Positions 4,003-5,194 of a stretch of DNA of 5,194 nt are shown piece by piece. The notes below the pieces were generated by a model, which did no database searches, was not told the DNA's origin, and worked only from the letters and a program-made list of their open reading frames with translations. The stretch covers positions 1 to 5,194 of the forward strand of contig JAFCES010000024.1 of the NCBI GenBank assembly GCA_017609045.1, read 5' to 3'. Both the position numbers and the translations under genes were made by a program. Each line of letters starts with the position of its first letter. The first letter of the stretch is position 1. Source of the stretch: Candidatus Pacearchaeota archaeon. Its GTDB lineage: Archaea > Nanobdellota > Nanobdellia > Pacearchaeales > GW2011-AR1.

Positions 4003-5181
4003 TTATAAAATTTTCTTAACCAGCTCTTTCTCACTAACCAAACTTTCCTTCCCAGTCTTCATATCCCTCAACTTAAATTTCTTCTTTTTCACTTCTTTCT
4101 CTCCTACAAAAACCACATAAGGAATCTTGTAAGAATTTGCATATTGTAGAGCTTTTGTTGGTTTTCCATACATAACTGAACAAGAAATCCCCCCCATCCT
4201 CAAATTTTCAGCAAGTTTTATGGCCTTCTCGTCCTGCCCTATACTCAATATCAAAACTCCTCCTACTTCTGGCTTAATCCCACTTACTTCAGCTATTCTA
4301 TCCAAGCCAAAAGATATACCAATACTTGACAAGCCATCTACATCATATCTTCCTCCACCAGCTAAAGTAAGTCTATATCCTGAACTTTTTATTTCAAAAA
4401 CATTTCCTGTATAGTAAAGTAAACCCCGAGCTAAACTTGGTTGAAATTTAGTTCTCACATCATAAACCTTACATAGTTTTTTCAACTCCTTGATATCAGA
4501 AGCCCCTGGGAACTCCTGTTGAATAAAAAAGTTAAGAGACTTGTTAAAATACTCAAGAAGTTTTTCTGTTCCCTCTTCTCCAAGTAGTTTTTTCAAGTTT
4601 GAGTAGGCTCTCTCCCTGTCTTTTTCTAGCTTATCTATCTCCTTTATTACTGAAGTTTGGGTTTTCTTATCTCTTACTCCTACATTCTCGACTATCGCGT
4701 TAAGAAGCTGTCTATTATTTAGTTGTATTGTTACTGGAATTTTCAACTCCTCAAAGATTTTTTTAGTTAGGGCTAAGAGTTCAGCGTCTGCTACTATCTC
4801 GCTACTTCCAATAATGTCTATATCTGCTTGAGTAAACTGCCTGTATCTTCCTTTTTTAGTGGGCTCGTCTCTGAAAACATAACCAATTTGATATCTTTTG
4901 TAAGGCAGTTTTTTTCCTCTCGCTAACCTCTTCAGTTGAAAAGTAAACTCATATCTTAAAGCTAAGTTTCTTTTACCCTTATCCCTAAGTCTGAAAATAT
5001 CACTTATAACTTCTTCCTGACCAGCTCCTTTTTTCAGAAACTTTTCCTGTTCTATAATAGGAGTCTCAGCTGGTTCAAAACCATACCTCTCAAAATTTTT
5101 AATTAGAATTTCCTTAATTTTTTTCCTCTTCCTGGCTTCCTCGCCAGAAAACTCTTTAAATCCTTTTACTGTTTCTGTCAT
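4003..5181 (-). CDS. hisS: Histidyl-tRNA synthetase (HisRS)
   Basis: This class II synthetase charges tRNA-His in the cytoplasm using ATP. Motif 1 is at residues 31-44 (ERYGFEPAETPIIE). Motif 2 spans about 95-124: YVFRDEPTKKGRYRQF with R104 and E106, then TQADIDIIG. The histidine-specific loop is at 249-263 (SLARGLLYYTGNVFE), with R252 at the position of the HisRS-specific catalytic arginine. AGGGRYD lies at 274-280 and motif 3 at 287-296 (IGISFGLDRI, R295). The C-terminal anticodon-binding domain runs from about 305 to 392 (VLILSIG, YANSYKIPYVVFVG, LRDMKTGKESLVSEKELV) and looks complete. At 392 residues it is slightly shorter than the usual 410-430 but has no missing block. LRYEFT (75-80) resembles the eukaryotic LRYDLT more than the common LRPE.T. 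The start at 5181 is fixed by the Shine-Dalgarno sequence just upstream. The small membrane-protein gene follows on the same strand. Confidence 0.96.
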   Translation of the reverse strand: MTETVKGFKEFSGEEARKRKKIKEILIKNFERYGFEPAETPIIEQEKFLKKGAGQEEVISDIFRLRDKGKRNLALRYEFTFQLKRLARGKKLPYKRYQIGYVFRDEPTKKGRYRQFTQADIDIIGSSEIVADAELLALTKKIFEELKIPVTIQLNNRQLLNAIVENVGVRDKKTQTSVIKEIDKLEKDRERAYSNLKKLLGEEGTEKLLEYFNKSLNFFIQQEFPGASDIKELKKLCKVYDVRTKFQPSLARGLLYYTGNVFEIKSSGYRLTLAGGGRYDVDGLSSIGISFGLDRIAEVSGIKPEVGGVLILSIGQDEKAIKLAENLRMGGISCSVMYGKPTKALQYANSYKIPYVVFVGEKEVKKKKFKLRDMKTGKESLVSEKELVKKIL

Positions 5182-5185
5182 TTTT

Positions 5186-5192
5186 CCTCCTT
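5186..5192 (-). promoter_or_regulatory. Shine-Dalgarno sequence AAGGAGG of hisS
   Basis: On the minus strand AAAAGGAGG is followed by AAAA and the hisS ATG (5181-5179). This is a full-strength motif with rather short spacing (4 bases from the last G). It shows that this archaeon uses Shine-Dalgarno initiation for some genes, so the hisS mRNA must have a leader. The hisS promoter lies beyond the window. Confidence 0.75.
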
Positions 5193-5194
5193 TT

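Overview
The window comes from an AT-rich archaeon. It carries the C-terminal half of archaeal/eukaryotic-type initiation factor aIF5B, and ribosomal proteins S6e and S27ae, which bacteria lack. It also has archaeal BRE/TATA promoter elements placed about 27 bases in front of start codons. The lysine/glutamate-rich proteins, AGA-type arginine codons, short intergenic gaps and a tiny two-helix membrane protein starting MNKKG make a DPANN lineage (Nano-/Woese-/Pacearchaeota-like) the most likely source. That placement is inference from style, not from a marker phylogeny.

Layout. Positions 1-2315 (+) form a translation block. aIF5B is open from base 1 and is cut by the window edge. S6e has its own TATA-like element and almost no leader. 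S27ae starts two bases after the S6e stop, behind an AAGGAGG motif. S6e has a long acidic/basic C-terminal tail and S27ae a similar N-terminal extension. Both contain copies of one 45-bp DNA segment in the same reading frame.

Positions 2316-2794 have no convincing gene but are not empty. They hold a GC-richer, roughly 88-base inverted-repeat structure with 7, 11 and 7 base pairs in three stacked segments. A palindromic TATA box (TTTATAAA) lies 26-27 bases from one end of this structure on the minus strand. Downstream of it on the minus strand are a 35-codon open stretch that looks protein-like and a hairpin followed by six T. Together these suggest a small, undescribed minus-strand transcription unit, most likely a structured RNA. 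The region also carries the consensus BRE/TATA promoter of the next gene.

Positions 2795-3670 (+) encode a ScpA-type kleisin, the non-SMC subunit of the chromosome condensation complex, probably from a leaderless mRNA. Its last 9 bases overlap the end of a convergent minus-strand gene for a small membrane protein. That gene follows hisS (histidyl-tRNA synthetase, 4003-5181, minus) by a short gap, so the two probably form an operon. hisS has a strong Shine-Dalgarno sequence. The window therefore shows two initiation styles side by side: leaderless-like (S6e, scpA) and Shine-Dalgarno-led (S27ae, hisS).

Most genes are housekeeping genes of information processing. The unexplained material is the 2.3-2.8 kb intergenic structure and the duplicated charged tails.
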